A stretch of DNA of 64,000 nt, taken from the NCBI GenBank assembly GCA_027604505.1, contig JADIIX010000034.1, positions 1-64,000 of the forward strand, given 5' to 3'. Below, piece by piece: positions 44,321-57,543 of this stretch (the stretch's first letter is position 1; each line of letters opens with the position of its first letter). The position numbers and the translations under genes are program-made. Under the pieces are notes generated by a model. It saw only the letters and a list, made by a program, of their open reading frames with translations. It was not told where the DNA came from and made no database searches. Source of the stretch: Gonapodya sp. JEL0774 (taxonomy: Eukaryota > Monoblepharomycota > Monoblepharidomycetes > Monoblepharidales > Gonapodyaceae).

Positions 44321-44850
44321 ATGGTTTACATTACAAAGCGTAAATTACAAACGTCCACAACTCTTCGACACCTCCTTCGCAAATCAGCTATCCCGCCTCG
44401 GTGGCCTCCTCCCTCCTTTGACAACTACGTTGAGAATGGATGTGGCCAGCTCCTGGTCCTTGCTCAATGCACCAACCCAGGTCGGGAATCAGATCTAAGT
44501 TGCTGGTTGCAATACTCTGGGTGTCTAATCTTCTTGGATGTACCGGGGGGCATTGGGGACTTACACGCCCTGGACAATGTAAGTCACCAACGCCAAACAA
44601 GATGCATATTGTTCTGTTGTAGATCATGTTAAGTAGACTGAAGGTGTCTTCAACTGACGAATCTGTGCTAGTGTCCGGTCCGCTGGAGAAGTTAGGGTCC
44701 ACCACATTTCTATTACAGAAAGTATGTGGATCCAAGGCGCTCATAGTAAGAAAGTACTCAGCGATAGAGAAGTCCAAATTAGCAACACCAAAGACCATGC
44801 TCGTACACCACGATTCTCTGTTCGTGATCTCTTACAATGTACGATCACCT
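44321..44850 (+). CDS. Candidate small two-exon gene, function unknown
   Basis: Two open frames join in phase through a textbook intron: donor GTAAGT after ALDN (about 44579) and acceptor TTGTAG before IMLSRLKVSS (44622/44623). Together they give about 160 or more residues (MVYITKRKLQTSTT... to SKLATPKTMLVHHDSLFVISYN). A TATA-like element precedes the ATG. The frame then runs towards the 3' end of the P2X gene on the other strand; a further donor (GTACGA, about 44841) may end the exon. No family recognised, and an antisense frame is also open, so this may be chance. Confidence 0.3.
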
Positions 44851-44859
44851 GGGCCTTCG

Positions 44860-46576
44860 CTACCCACTCTGACCCAACATTCCCTCCTCGGAGCCCAGCG
44901 GTGCCTTGCTCTGAGTTTTCTGTTTCATTCCGGTAGCATCCGGTGATTTCATTGCTGACGATGGCGATACAGAGGAAGGAGATGCAGTGCGCCCGTCCGA
45001 AGTGGGCGTGTATGTCGGCGAGGTCGGGGACCCGGCTCGGGGCAACCCCGTCTCTGGATCGAGGTCATATGTGTACTCGGTCTTCCGCGCATCTCGGGCA
45101 TCACGCTTGGCACGCTTTTGCTTTTTGCGCCAGTCTTGCATATCTTCGGTCTGTTCGTATTTCATTGAGCCGTACATTTCCCGTTCGGGCATGACGTACC
45201 TGGGAGACAATCGAGAAACACGGGATGGAGACCGATCCAGAACGGAACTTTCGGGGGGAATGGTACCAACACTCACATCATCAGCAACTCGACAAGAATC
45301 CTTGCCGATGTGATAAGTGGGATAACGGCAACAAGGTTCGACAAGAAGGCTAGGAAATTGAATCTTCCGATGCTTCCTGTTGGCGCGTGGTTTCGTTTCG
45401 TCAATTCAATAAGCACCCTCAAAACCACAGCCTTGCTTTACATGCTGAACAGACAACAGAGAAGCATATAAAGCAAGAAAGCCATCACTCTCACCTGTTT
45501 GAACCACTACGATTCGGATTCCCTTCCTATCCCATACTGTCCATTGCCCACTTGTAGCATTGTAGCCTTTCGTTTGCAACACCTTGTATTCCTGACTTGT
45601 AACGGTGGATACCACGTATGTGTATTTAAGAGCGCTGGGGTCCGATTCTCTGTTTTCATAGTTAATGGCAATGGTGATTACGAGTCCAGACTGACGGAGA
45701 GTTTCACCCGTAGCGACACCATTGGGCCGGATTTGTGCTGAGTCCAGTGAGGTGATACCAGCCGCAGTAAGGAGATCCTTGACGGTCATGACATCACCAT
45801 AGACGCCCATCGGGACGTTTGTAGCGCGATACGCGTCGTCATAATTTATCAAGATTTTCTTTGACTGATCAAGTAGTTCGCCTTTCATTTGTGGTCCATA
45901 CTGCACAACGCCAGATTTGTCCGACCTGACAGAATGGTCAAGCATGAGTGTGTACGACTCAATGTCAGCAACGTAGCTGGTCGATGATGCACCGGTGCCT
46001 GAGGCCGAGCAATTAGCAGTGAGAGGAGGTGCGAGTTGCTGAGTAGAGGAACAGACCAATCCAACAGGCACAATCTTCTCGTAAGTTTTAAGTTTGGTGG
46101 TGACGAAGATGGCGGCTTCTTCGGACTCGGGGTATCGCACGTCGATCTGGTATGTACGAGGAAATAGCGCGATGTGTCGGAAAGCCACCAACCATGTCCG
46201 ATTATAGAGAACGTTATTCGCGAGTTGGTCACTCCAATAGATCTTCCCCGTCCCCTCATTTACGACTCACTTGATCTAAAAACACACATGGCGCGCCATA
46301 AGTAGTGCAATAACCTGGTGACTTCCAAGCGTCGGCAGTCGGTGGCTTCAGAGTTATCCGTACAGCCCCAGCGATTGGTGGCGCCGAATTCAAATACAAC
46401 TGCTGCGCAACAATCGAGTAAAGCACGTATCCCAGAGCGGCGAGCGATGCCGAGATGTAGACCAATCCGAGGCGACGGTCACGGATCTGCACGTATTTGG
46501 GCGTCGCGTACGAGAAGGTCACGTCCGCATCCCAGCCACTTTTAAAATCATTCCAACGGGATTTGATGGTCGGCAT
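44860..46576 (-). CDS. P2X receptor, ATP-gated cation channel
   Basis: P2X receptors are trimeric cation channels opened by ATP; in protists such as Dictyostelium they act on the contractile vacuole. Exon 1 (from 46576) has a short cytosolic N-terminus with FSYATPKYVQIRDRRLG, the conserved YxTxK motif, then membrane helix 1 (LGLVYISASLAALGYVLYSIV). The ectodomain runs through YCTTYGAPC, NNVLYNRTWL, SYTLMLDHSVRSDKSG, VKDLLTAAGI, LRQSGLVITIAINYEN and YVVSTVTSQEYKVL. The end WDRKGIRIVVVQTGSIGRFN matches the family GIRF...G..G.F signature before helix 2 (FLAFLSNLVAVIPLITSARILVELLMM). The tail has YGSMK, a YxxxK motif as in P2X trafficking signals, then a basic and Ser/Thr-rich region ending GMLGQSG. 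Fewer Cys than in vertebrate P2X, as in other microbial members. The ATP-contact Lys residues were not assigned. Confidence 0.88.
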
Positions 46577-46824
46577 GACGGATCACTTCACGTTGATGTC
46601 CGTCGAGCTGAGACAGCGGCGAGTGAAGAATGGCGGGATTTCAGTCGCGATCGTCTTCAAATACGTGGACGTGGATGGCACGATACTATGGGATGCGCTG
46701 ATGAGAGTGTGAGAACGCGTAATAATATGTATTCGCAAACTGTAGAATTTCAGAGGGGAGTAACAAAAGGCCACAGCGAACGAATTTCTCCAGCACATTT
46801 TCAAAGCAAAAATGAAACGAAAAA
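46577..46824. other. Spacer upstream of P2X
   Basis: About 250 bases between the P2X start and the 3' end of the EVE-domain gene, both on -. It must contain the P2X promoter. Nothing recognised. Confidence 0.4.
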
Positions 46825-48132
46825 TTATTCTTCTTCATCAGTATCCGGCTTGCTTCTCTTCGTCTTTCTCTTTGGTTGTTTCCCGCGAGGCTTCTTTATC
46901 GATGCAGTCTTCGATTCCCCATCATCTTCCTGATCACGGCCCGACGACTCATCCTCCTGATCTGACTCATCCTCCTGATCTGACTCCTTCTTCTTCCTTT
47001 TACCCCCTTTCTTTCCCTTCGTCGACTTCGTTGCCTTTGTAAACTTCTTGCTATCGACTACTCCCTCAACCGGCTCCTTTCCTGCCAAATCAACCACAAA
47101 CTCCCACTCCGAATTGGCGACGGGTTGGACCGAAAGTCTTCCTCTATTTATCAGTACCATATCCTTCAGTGGAGGAGGTTGTACAGGTGACTCGGAAGAT
47201 GCGTAAAGCTTCAGTTCGGCGAGAGACAAGAATCTAGGGAGACGGTGTTGGAGACGCACATCAACCTGATCCGAAAAGTTGGTATATATTGGGAGCACGA
47301 AGGTCTAGAAAACACACGGGCTAGCACGTACTCGGTACCATGTGGGTTTCGTGGAGTCCGATTTCGGATCGAAGTAGGGGTGGGAGGAGTCGAACGCGGA
47401 CTCTGTCGGACCGACAGGAGTGGACAAGATGATGACGTTGAGGGTGATTTGGCATTACCTTGGCAGCACCGGTGATGTCCACAAACCATCGGGGTAGCCT
47501 TCTCTGACGACCTAGTTGATGTTAGGACGGTGGGTTGATGGCAGACAATGAGTCATGCAAATCTCACTTCGGCCACGCCTGCGATTCCAGGCGTCTTGCA
47601 ATTTGAATGGTAAAAGAACACTCCATCCCCCAGCTTCATTTGATCCCTCATAACGTTCCGGGCTTGATAATTTCGAACCCCGTCCCACGGTGCATCACCG
47701 GCGGCCTCAAAATGGTCGATCGAGAAAGCCACATCTTTGCCCTTGACGATGCGTGTGTCCGGTTCGGCTTGAGGTGAGATTTCCGGGTTAGTGACTGTGA
47801 TTCCTCCACTGCTCTGAATAGTACATAGTACCTTTCATGAGCCAGTAGCGCTTCTCCCCAGCTGGCCTAGTGTTTTCAGAATCAGTGCGCTTCTTCGACG
47901 ACTTCGTATTCATCACTGAGGATGAAGAGCCGCCATCGAGGACCGAAGACATTCGCTTTGAAGTGCGAGAAGTGGGTAGTTTAACAGGGACTTCTGTATG
48001 AGTCGGGTCAGTTGGAAGATCATCGGGGATTTTGCCTGCAGACCGTTTCGGTGGCATTTTAATAAACTCTTCGATGGTTGTCGGCTTCGTTGAACACCGG
48101 CGATGTTGATTGGCCCCGATTGACCTCTTCAT
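46825..48132 (-). CDS. EVE-domain protein, thymocyte nuclear protein 1 (THYN1) homolog
   Basis: EVE domains are PUA-like folds that bind modified bases in DNA or RNA. Exon 1 (from 48132; an in-frame ATG at 48056 is an alternative) is a basic leader ending RYWLMK. The junction at about 47834/47771 gives YWLMKAEPDTRIVKGKDV, then FEAAGDAPWDGVRNYQARN and VFFYHSNCKTPGIAGVAEV, all THYN1 hallmarks. Later exons have REGYPDG, FDSSHPYFDPKSDSTKPTWY, and a last exon with FLSLAELKLYASSE...PPLKDMVLINRGRLSVQPV, closing the domain. After that an acidic/basic tail of about 80 residues follows (SDQEDE repeats, KKPRGKQPKRKTKRSK) that resembles a nuclear localisation region and is not part of human THYN1. The domain is complete. 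Confidence 0.9.
46949..46984 (-). repeat. 18-bp tandem repeat, two copies
   Basis: Two identical 18-base units encoding SDQEDE in the acidic tail of the EVE-domain protein. Confidence 0.85.
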
Positions 48133-48424
48133 GATGAGTGGAAGCAGACTGTACTCACTTATAGTAGAGTACGTTATAGTAGCATTTGAGTTCTCACACC
48201 ACTGCAGGAACGCAGCATTGTACTGATACAACTATGTATACGCTTCGCGAGTAATTCAGTACTGGAAGCCATGGGGACTCTCTTACGACACATCCAGTGG
48301 ATGTGTGGGTTTTATGTAAAGTTTCTTTGGGGAAGAAAAAAATCACTCACATCGGACCAGCTAAGGGCGGGAGGAACCCCAAGAAACTCGTCCCATCCAC
48401 CCAACTTCGCGATTCATTGTGAAA
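48133..48424. other. Divergent promoter region, EVE gene and 3-ketoacyl-CoA reductase
   Basis: About 290 bases between oppositely transcribed genes. No specific site recognised. Confidence 0.4.
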
Positions 48425-50056
48425 ATGGTTCTCGAGTCGGTTCCCGCCATCCACGATGCGCTTGCACCCATTCTCGATAACAAATCTGCCACTGATGCCA
48501 TCTGGCTTGTTGGCGCGGCGGTCGTAGCCAGCGCTGCTGTCCGGACTGTTCTCTTCCTCGGCAAATCGCTGTATTCCAGCTTTTTACGGAGCCCAAAGAA
48601 TCTCAAAAAGTGAGGCGACCTCTAAGTGACTTTGAATTCGGGTTGTGGATGTTCTTGTGTGGGAATGCTGATGTGATAACCATCAAAGACTTGGTAAATG
48701 GGCCGTTGTTACAGGGGCGACCGGTAAGTGTCGCAATGTCTGTTCTTTTCGATCTCCTCGTAGTCTCCATGTTTTAAATCTTCTTTGCGTTTGTGCCCAT
48801 TGTTCTGATCTTGAATTGTTGAAAGATGGTATCGGCAAAGCGTACGCCAAAGCCCTCGCAAAGCAGGGCATGGCCATCGTCCTGATCTCCCGCACTCAAT
48901 CTAAGCTTGATGAAGTCGCCAAAGAGTTGTCGGAGAAGTACAAGGTCGAGACCCAGACGATCGCCGTGGACTACTCCAAGTTCACAGAAGATGTGTCCGC
49001 GAGCCTCAAGAAGAAAATCGACGCATTGGAGGTTGGAGTGCTCGGTGAGTTGATGAGAATCGTTCTGGAGGGGAAGTCTTCGTGGTTCTGATGATCTCCA
49101 TTGCCTTTGTTTTTTAATCAGTGAACAATGTTGGCGTGTCCGTGGGTTAGATGGAAGTCGTTACCTTCTGTTCACCGTACGTGATTGCTGAAACCTACTT
49201 CTCAAATAGTACACCTACCCGGAGAAGTTTGAAAAGCTCGACGAACCAACACTTCGGAACCTTATCCACCTTGTGAGATCTCACTATATAGTGAGACTTT
49301 TGTGGTGTCTTAACATAAGTGTATTGACGCCCCTTCCTGTTCTCCAGAACTGCGACTCCGTTGTTGTTATGTCCCACATGGTTATTGGTCAAATGGCCGC
49401 TAGGTTGGTCGTGCGGCTTCTGAATGAAGAATGTGACCACGGCGACGCCTGAATGTCTCAACTTTCCTCACGCCAACAGAAAGAAGGGTGCCATCATCAA
49501 CATCTCGTCCGCTTCGGGTCTCTTCCCCATGGGTCTCCTCACTGTATACTCCGCCACCAAGTCGTTTGTTGATTTCTTCAGCAGGGCTTTGAGCCAGGAG
49601 TACCCAGGCCTCTACATTCAGTCCGGTAAGTTTCATACTTCGAATCATATTGGGATCATGCCAAGCCTCTCCCTGGGTTGCTCAATTTGCTCCTTCCCCA
49701 CCCAACCGAACAGTGCTCCCTTTCATGGTTGTCTCCAAACTCGCCGGTCTAAAAAGGCCGACCTGGAACGCTCCGAACCCGGATGACTACGTTCGCTCCT
49801 CCATCGCGACCGTTGGCTACGAAAGCCGCACTCTTGGCTACTGGGCGCACAAGGTGTCCGCGCTTATTCAATACCTTCCCTTCTCCTACGGCGAGAAGAT
49901 AACGTACGATATGCACGCTGACATTAACAAGCGCTACTTGAAAAGAGTGAGCATATCGTCTTTTGTGGATTTCATTGTTTGTTATTCTGACTTGGTTTTC
50001 CGCACTCGCAGCAAGCAAAATTGGCGGCAGAAGCTGGTGGCAAAAAGGCTCAGTAG
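48425..50056 (+). CDS. IFA38: Very-long-chain 3-oxoacyl-CoA reductase (Ifa38/HSD17B12)
   Basis: ER membrane short-chain dehydrogenase that performs the first NADPH reduction in each cycle of very-long-chain fatty acid elongation. Exon 1 (48425-48611) has a membrane helix (AIWLVGAAVVASAAVRTVLFL). The following exons give KWAVVTGATDGIGKAYAKAL (Rossmann TGxxxGxG motif split by an intron), VLISRTQSKLDEVAKEL, VLVNNVGVSVG (NNxG), TYPEKFEKLDEPTLRNLIHL, then KGAIINISSASGLFPMGLL (catalytic Ser) and TVYSATKSFVDFFSRAL (catalytic YxxxK). The C-terminal part reads LPFMVVSKLAGLKRPTWNAP...YVRSSIATVGYE, as in Ifa38, and the protein ends QAKLAAEAGGKKAQ, with a KKxx-like ER signal. Seven or more introns, all short GT-AG. 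The start is the first ATG; total size is close to the usual 340-350 residues. Confidence 0.95.
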
Positions 50057-50213
50057 TTGACCTCTTAGAAGCTGCGACGTAGACTTATTTTGTACCGCTC
50101 TTCAATAGAGTTTCACCATTTCTAAACGGTTGCGCCGGATTTGGTTGAAGGCCAGCTGCAAGTGCGATCCTACCGCTCCCAGCATTGGATTGGGATTCAC
50201 AACCCATTTGACA

Positions 50214-51820
<1,607 letters not shown>

Positions 51821-52010
51821 GGAGTCGTAGGGAGAGACCTCGGAGCGGAGAATTGTTGCATTTGTGTATACAAGTGTACAAAGTGAACGCGCGTGAGGTT
51901 ATGTAATCTTTACACGGGCACATGATGCTTGAGAAGACATCAATTCCCTGACTTAGGGAATCGACCCTTCTCAAGTTGTTTCTCCTCGCTCATTTGCATA
52001 GGAGACCAAA

Positions 52011-55000
52011 ATGATCTGGCCCGTTGTTTTGGCGATCATCTTCGTCGCGCTTGTCACCGCGACTGTGCTGTGGTATTTTGGCGACAACATCTCGTCAGCC
52101 AGAGATGCGGAGGGTGTCACTGGGCCTGTTCAATCAGAAGGCAAAGTACGCTGGTACGCCCAGCTCACAGCATTCCTTGGCTGGTTCTTTCCATTCTGCG
52201 TCCCACTGCTGTTGCCCATAGACTTGGCGTCTGTAAGTCCCGTAGTCGGAGCACCTCTACCTTCTCATGTCATGATGGTCTGTCCTCTTCCAGGCTCTTT
52301 ATCGTTTGAGATGTGCAGATGAAATTGGCAATTCGACCACTCTTACGGTCGCGGACTTCTCCAATTCGACCAACTTCTTCCCTTCCAACTCTTCCAACCC
52401 AATCGTTCCGGACCCGACATGGTGTCAAGAGCGAGCACCAATAGCTTTTGTCAGCTCAGAATTCATGTACATCTTTTGGGAGCTCAATTATTGGACGTCC
52501 TTTGTCTTGACCTGGTCCGTTGATGAAGGCTGGTGGCCTTGAAAGCGCAACTCACACTAACTCGTTGTCCTCCGGGCTTACCAATCTTGGTTACAAAGGG
52601 TAGTTATCCCAATCATGCAGGGGTACCGACGGTCTGGAAAATTCTCGCCGGTAGATAAATTCAAGGAGGCCGTGTGGTCAAACGTGGTTTACCTTCTTGC
52701 GATAGGAGTTGTCGGAACTGGCTTTATCATCTATATCGCAGTCGCAAATGGACTAGACTTGTGCGTTCGTGACAGTACTGGCTGTTGTTGGAGAGCGCGG
52801 GCCATGTTCATGTTACTGTTTGAACATTTAGCAAAACCCTCACCTCCCTGCTCATCGCCGCATCCAACGCTTATGGTCTCACACACATTGCTCTCTTCCT
52901 CGGTCATGGGCTTGTGGCATTTCCCGCGTCGCTCTTTAAATCAGCGTCCCACCGTTATTCCCTCCGTATCCTCGAAGGGAAGGCCCCAAAGATGAAAGAA
53001 AAATCAGTAGATGCGGAAAGTGATTACTTGGAAGTTGTCAGGGACATTGCGGGTGTTTGGGAAAGGCTCGAAGGAGGCTCCCAACCCCAAGGGAGAAAGA
53101 ATGGTCGTTCAAGAGCAAGAGGTGAAGAGCCGCAGGAAGCGAGCAGCGAAGATGTTGAGCGATTGCGGAAACGTGCGGAGAGACTCGTGCAGAAGGTATG
53201 CGCGTGCGACATCATGTTCCACTTGTATTCCTGAGTGCACATACAGGTCCGCCATCTCCTTCTAGTGTCCATTGGCTCTGTCTCCTCACCACATTGGTGT
53301 TCACGACGAATCAGACTCTGCGATACCCTCAGTCATCACTGAGGCATTCATTGAATCACTTCACGTGCGGTTGAAGACTGCCATTGTAAACAAAGACCGC
53401 AGCGATGCGCAATGGGAGCAACTCCTTCGGAAAGCTTGGTTTTTGCAAGACATTGTGGATACAGAGGACGGTGGAGAGAGGTAGTGGCTAAGCTCAACTT
53501 CATTCTAATCGAATCGTCCGCTCATGTGACTTCTTAATCACAGAAAACTCTTCTCTCCACTGTACCCACCTCCACCGTCACTGCATCCTTCCACGCGAGA
53601 TCTAGTTTTGCGCGGACGTTGGTATTGGTTCGTTATCATCCATCCTGCTCTGACACGCTTCTTCGCGCTACTATTTGCACTCTTCTCCGCCTGCATTGTT
53701 TGGAGTGAGGTCACATTCCAATTCGGCGCTAAAGCAGGGAGGACGCTGACGTTGTTTGGATTGTTTGTTGAGAACGAAGATTTGGGATACGGAGTACTGG
53801 AGGTGCGTGGCTCGCAATCTCGATATTGAACGTCGTCTCATAGCACGTTGCACGGATAGATTGTTTCCTTCGTCACGATGTTATATCTTTGTTTATGCGC
53901 TTATTCATCTCTCATGAAAATGAGGGTTTTCAGCGTGTATGCGCTGGTGCCAGACCACCACACGGATGAGGGGAGCATGTTATTTTTTGCAGCATATTTC
54001 TGGTGAGTTTGAAGACATTGAGTACCCATCACAACGCACTTACATGCGATTCTTATCCCCGGACTAGCCGTCTGAACTTCCCGTTGTGCTACAACTTTCT
54101 AAACCTCCTCACAACAGCTGACACCTCGAATTCACCTGCTACGGCCACCACGTTTGTTCGTGTTATCGGCAAGATAGATTTGGTACCCCTCCTCGGGAAC
54201 GAATTCAATCTGTACTTCCCTCTCGTCATTGTAGTCATCTGTACCGTGGTATTCTTCAATCTACATGGGCGACTCATGAGGATGTGTGGAGGATTCGGCG
54301 AGTTATTTTTTGATGACGACGAACCCACGGAGGATATTGTTATGGAAGGTCGACAACTAATCGAGCAAGCCAGGGCGATGGAGGAGAGGCGGCTAGGGAG
54401 GGTTAATGGAGGTCAAGGTGGTAGCGGGAGGAACGGGGATGGAGTTGGCGGCCGCAGAGAGGGTGGTTATGGTGGTGTTGTGGCTTCTGATCGCCGACGG
54501 GGAGTCACAGATTCAGAAGTGAGGAGTCTGGACGAAACTGGCAGGCGGTCCAATCACTACACAACCGAGGTGGGTTGGAAGTTCCCGGATCTTAATTTGC
54601 ACTGTTTCTCACTGCACTGTTACATTTGTAGTCATCGATGTCATCCACCGTTGCGTCTTTCTCCTCCCGCCTCGTCCGCCCATTCTTCGGCAAAACGGCT
54701 AACGAACCACCCTTGCCTTCCAGCCGTGCCACTCCTCCACCACGACCCGCATCATCCAACGCAAACCGTGCTTCGGCGTTGGCCCATCAAAGCCTTCGTA
54801 CATCGCGACAGTCTGGAGACTCTGATGTTGCTGACTCAGAACGACGAGAACTGCTCGGGTCAGTACGCTCAGAGTCTCGAAATAGTCAGGGGCCTTCAAC
54901 AAGTCCCGGTGGACTGGGGATCGGACAGATCTTTGGTGGGCGGAGTAGGGGCTCAGGTGGAGAGCCAGGAGGTGTTAGTGGTAATGGACGGGCGTCGGAC

Positions 55001-55288
55001 TTTGCTGGGGTGGGATATAGTACACGCCCGTCAGAGGAGGTAGAATCGCCTGGAGGATTTTCAGATGCAGTCAAAGGCTTCCTGGGGAAGTGGAATTCAA
55101 ACCCGGTCAAGAGTGCTGGCTACACAAGCTTGACTGGCAGTGGTAGCGTACCTCCTGAATCTTCTTCTGCAGGCCTCTCTGGAGGTCGAAACTTCACGCC
55201 AACACCCCGGAAGACCACTCCCACTTTCGCTAGGGCTGGTGGAACGTCGAAGAAGGGGCCTCCGCTTGGGTTGTTCGATGGCGTGTAA
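52011..55288 (+). CDS. LMBR1 domain-containing protein 2 (LMBD2)
   Basis: Multi-pass membrane protein of the LMBR1 family; the animal LMBD2 protein is linked to beta2-adrenergic receptor signalling, the yeast counterpart is unknown. The start MIWPVVLAIIFVALVTATVLW is the first helix. Further helices are seen at about 52165-52225 (FLGWFFPFCVPLLL), 52470-52510 (WELNYWTSFVLTW), 52680-52745 (VVYLLAIGVVGTGFIIYIAV), 52840-52920 (LLIAASNAYGLTHIALFLGHG), 53640-53710, 53850-53920, 54060-54120 and 54215-54265. Hallmarks are RSLRILEGKAPK-type sequence after helix 5, a cytosolic coiled segment (about 53010-53480) and SRLNFPLCYNFLNLL with GKIDLVPLLGNEFNLYFP (about 54065-54230). The C-terminal 250 residues are Gly/Ser/Arg-rich and disordered. 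The family member exporting lysosomal B12 is LMBD1, not this one, so no B12 role is implied. Confidence 0.9.
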
Positions 55289-55324
55289 TTCATAATTTTA
55301 CATCATTAGTTGTGTTTCAAGAAT
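55289..55324. other. 36-base convergent spacer
   Basis: Stop codons of LMBD2 (+) and the F-box gene (-) are separated by only 36 AT-rich bases, so their 3' UTRs must overlap. Confidence 0.7.
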
Positions 55325-56975
55325 TTAATCCCCTTTGTGTTTATACGTAAGATGATTGTCTCCGAATTTCTTGCGAAGAAACTTCGCGCCTTCTGTGTCC
55401 AGCGCACTTTCCTCATCATACGAAAATACCTTTAGCTTTCGATGATTTACAATGTCTTTGACTGAGCCCAACAGCGATACACCAGCGCATTGAACGTGCA
55501 GTTCACGTAACTCTTTCAAGTTGCGCACCACAGTCCCAACGAGGTCACCCTGAGTCAACTTTGTTCCACTAACATTTAAAGCCTCTAAATGCACGCAATG
55601 CTCTGCAACGGAAATCATGGAAAGGTTTCCAAAAAGGGTTTCTTGGACATCAAGAACGCGAAGTTTGGGAAGGCGAGATAAAATATCCGCGAAGGTGGCC
55701 TGCTGCAAATTTTGATCTCCCTCAAGGTTTAGTTCCTGCAACGATGAGAGGCGCCGGAGAAAGTGAGCCAATTGTTGGACTTGCGTCATTGTTTCCATCC
55801 TGAACCCTTGCATCGCAACTTTCTCCAAGCGTGGGCACAGTCTGACAACAGAATTGAAGAACGCTTCTGAAACGGATTCATCCGGGATAGCAACGTGCCG
55901 GAGGGCAAGTGCGCGGAGGGATTCCCAGTGAACCTCTGGTTGGCGCCAAAACACGTCGCTCCGAAAAGTGAACCCCTCACACTCCAGACATCTCAGCCGA
56001 GGAAATAGCTTCATGGTTTCAATAAGTGACATTTCTTCTGCTGCAAGATAAAGGCCAACCTGATGGTCGGGATCTTCCAACGCCTCGACTCCTTCCACAA
56101 GCACTTCCCTAACATTCTCGGCAAACTGAGAACCAATCAGGGTTTGAAGTGCATAATATGGAAGATTAGCAAGGCTAAATGCCACGCGTCTGATCCGCGA
56201 ACGATCACGCAACGCGAACAATGGATGCTTCAAAGCTCCGGCAGATGGAGATGGGTCCATTCTGAAGGGACGCTCTGTGGGAAATTCGCACGTGCCAAGA
56301 TTGCGGAACTGGGCAACGAGCAGTCTGGCCAAGGGCCAGTGCTCGTGCGTCATCTCGTCAGAGAAAAATATTGACCGTACAGTGTCTGCGGAACGTTCCC
56401 ATATCTATGTGACGGTTCGGGTTGGTTACGAGTCCTGCTAGCACTCAATTAAAGTCCGAAACTCCGAAGTCTACCTGCCAAACAGACTCTAGATCCGAGC
56501 AGACTGTCAATAGTCGGGGGAAACTGATGGTAATTTCAGTAATGGGAGTCGAGATGGCAAGAGATTCAGGTGCTGTCTTCCGTTGTTCCTCAAACAGAAG
56601 TCGTTCCGAAAGTTCAGAGAGGCATTGTAGCCATAAGCCAGACCAAAGAATTTTCCTGCTTTCTAAGGACCAGGAGCGGCTACAATATGAGCAGCAGTTA
56701 AAGGTTAGGACACGAAGTGCTGGAATCCGTACCATCAAAGGATAATACCAGACGAGAGAGGCCGATTTCAAGTCTGCTTGTGAGTTTAATCGATTGAGAA
56801 TTAGCACCAAGATTTCGGGGGGCAGTTCTGGTGCTCTACTCGAATCAAATTTGAGTAGCTGCTTTTGGCAGTCATCAATGAGCGATTGAAGCTGTTCAGA
56901 ACGGTATTCCGGGGCAATCGATAGTGAAGAATTCAAGATACGGCGCAAAAATGCTGGCTGGACGGAATCCAACAT
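55325..56975 (-). CDS. F-box/LRR protein
   Basis: Likely substrate receptor of an SCF ubiquitin ligase: the F-box binds Skp1 and the leucine-rich repeats hold the target. Exon 1 (56975 to about 56477) gives MLDSVQPAFLRRIL, a heptad-like helix, then the F-box LPPEILVLILNRLNSQADLKSASLVW. The junction (donor CAG/GTAGAC, acceptor CATAG/ATATGG) joins in phase to IWERSADTVRSIFFSDEMTHEHWPLARLL, replacing a stop-limited second frame. The second exon holds irregular LRR-type repeats: LFPRLRCLECEGF, LRALALRHVAIPDE, LCPRLEKVAMQGF, LSSLQELNLEGD, LPKLRVLDVQETLFGNLS, HCVHLEALNVSGTKL, LKELRELHVQCAGVS. The protein ends KFGDNHLTYKHKGD. The start could be further upstream (open to 57029). The target is unknown. 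Confidence 0.8.
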
Positions 56976-57543
56976 GAACGTGTTCTCGTCGCATTCCCTC
57001 GACAGTGCGGCACCAACAGCAAACCACAATCAATCATCTCAGCCATGTATCATGTCTGCAATCGTCGAGCCACTACATCATCAAGATTTATGATGGCAAT
57101 AGTGATTGCATGTCGGTCATTGCATAATCTGAGCATGAACTAAGCTTGTCAGATTTGTACTGCGCTCATTTGCGCTCATTTCCTGAAAATGGAGTGTTTC
57201 CCCACAAGCCATTATTTACGGAAGTTCGAACAAATATATGTCTGTTTCAATTCGTTTCGTGCAAGGACAAGCTAGTGCTGTTTTCAGCATCAGGTAGTCT
57301 CCCCATTTGTAGAACGAGGATTTATCATTCAAACAAGCGCGCACCATCCCATTCCCATCCTAACGAAGGAGCTCATTTTTGCTGATACGCATAAGTCAAT
57401 AGGTGCAAAACTGAACTGACTTCCGCTGGAACAGCCGAACACCACTCATCATCAAACCTTTGCTATTGTGTCGTCTCTAATGATCGACGTTCGACGTCCC
57501 CGACTTTGGCCTAATCTTGCCTCCCGAACATGCTATTATCAGA
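56976..57543. other. Intergenic between F-box gene and AHI1
   Basis: AT-rich spacer between two - strand genes. It contains the promoter of the F-box gene and the 3' end of AHI1. A near-tandem tgcgctcatt (57164 and 57174) is the only repeat noticed. Confidence 0.4.

Noticed and set aside
52011-55288. Reading LMBD2 as the lysosomal cobalamin transporter to pair with the CblC gene
   Set aside because: The RLNFPLCYNF and KIDLVPLLGNEFN blocks are those of LMBD2, not LMBD1. Linking it to B12 would be over-interpretation.
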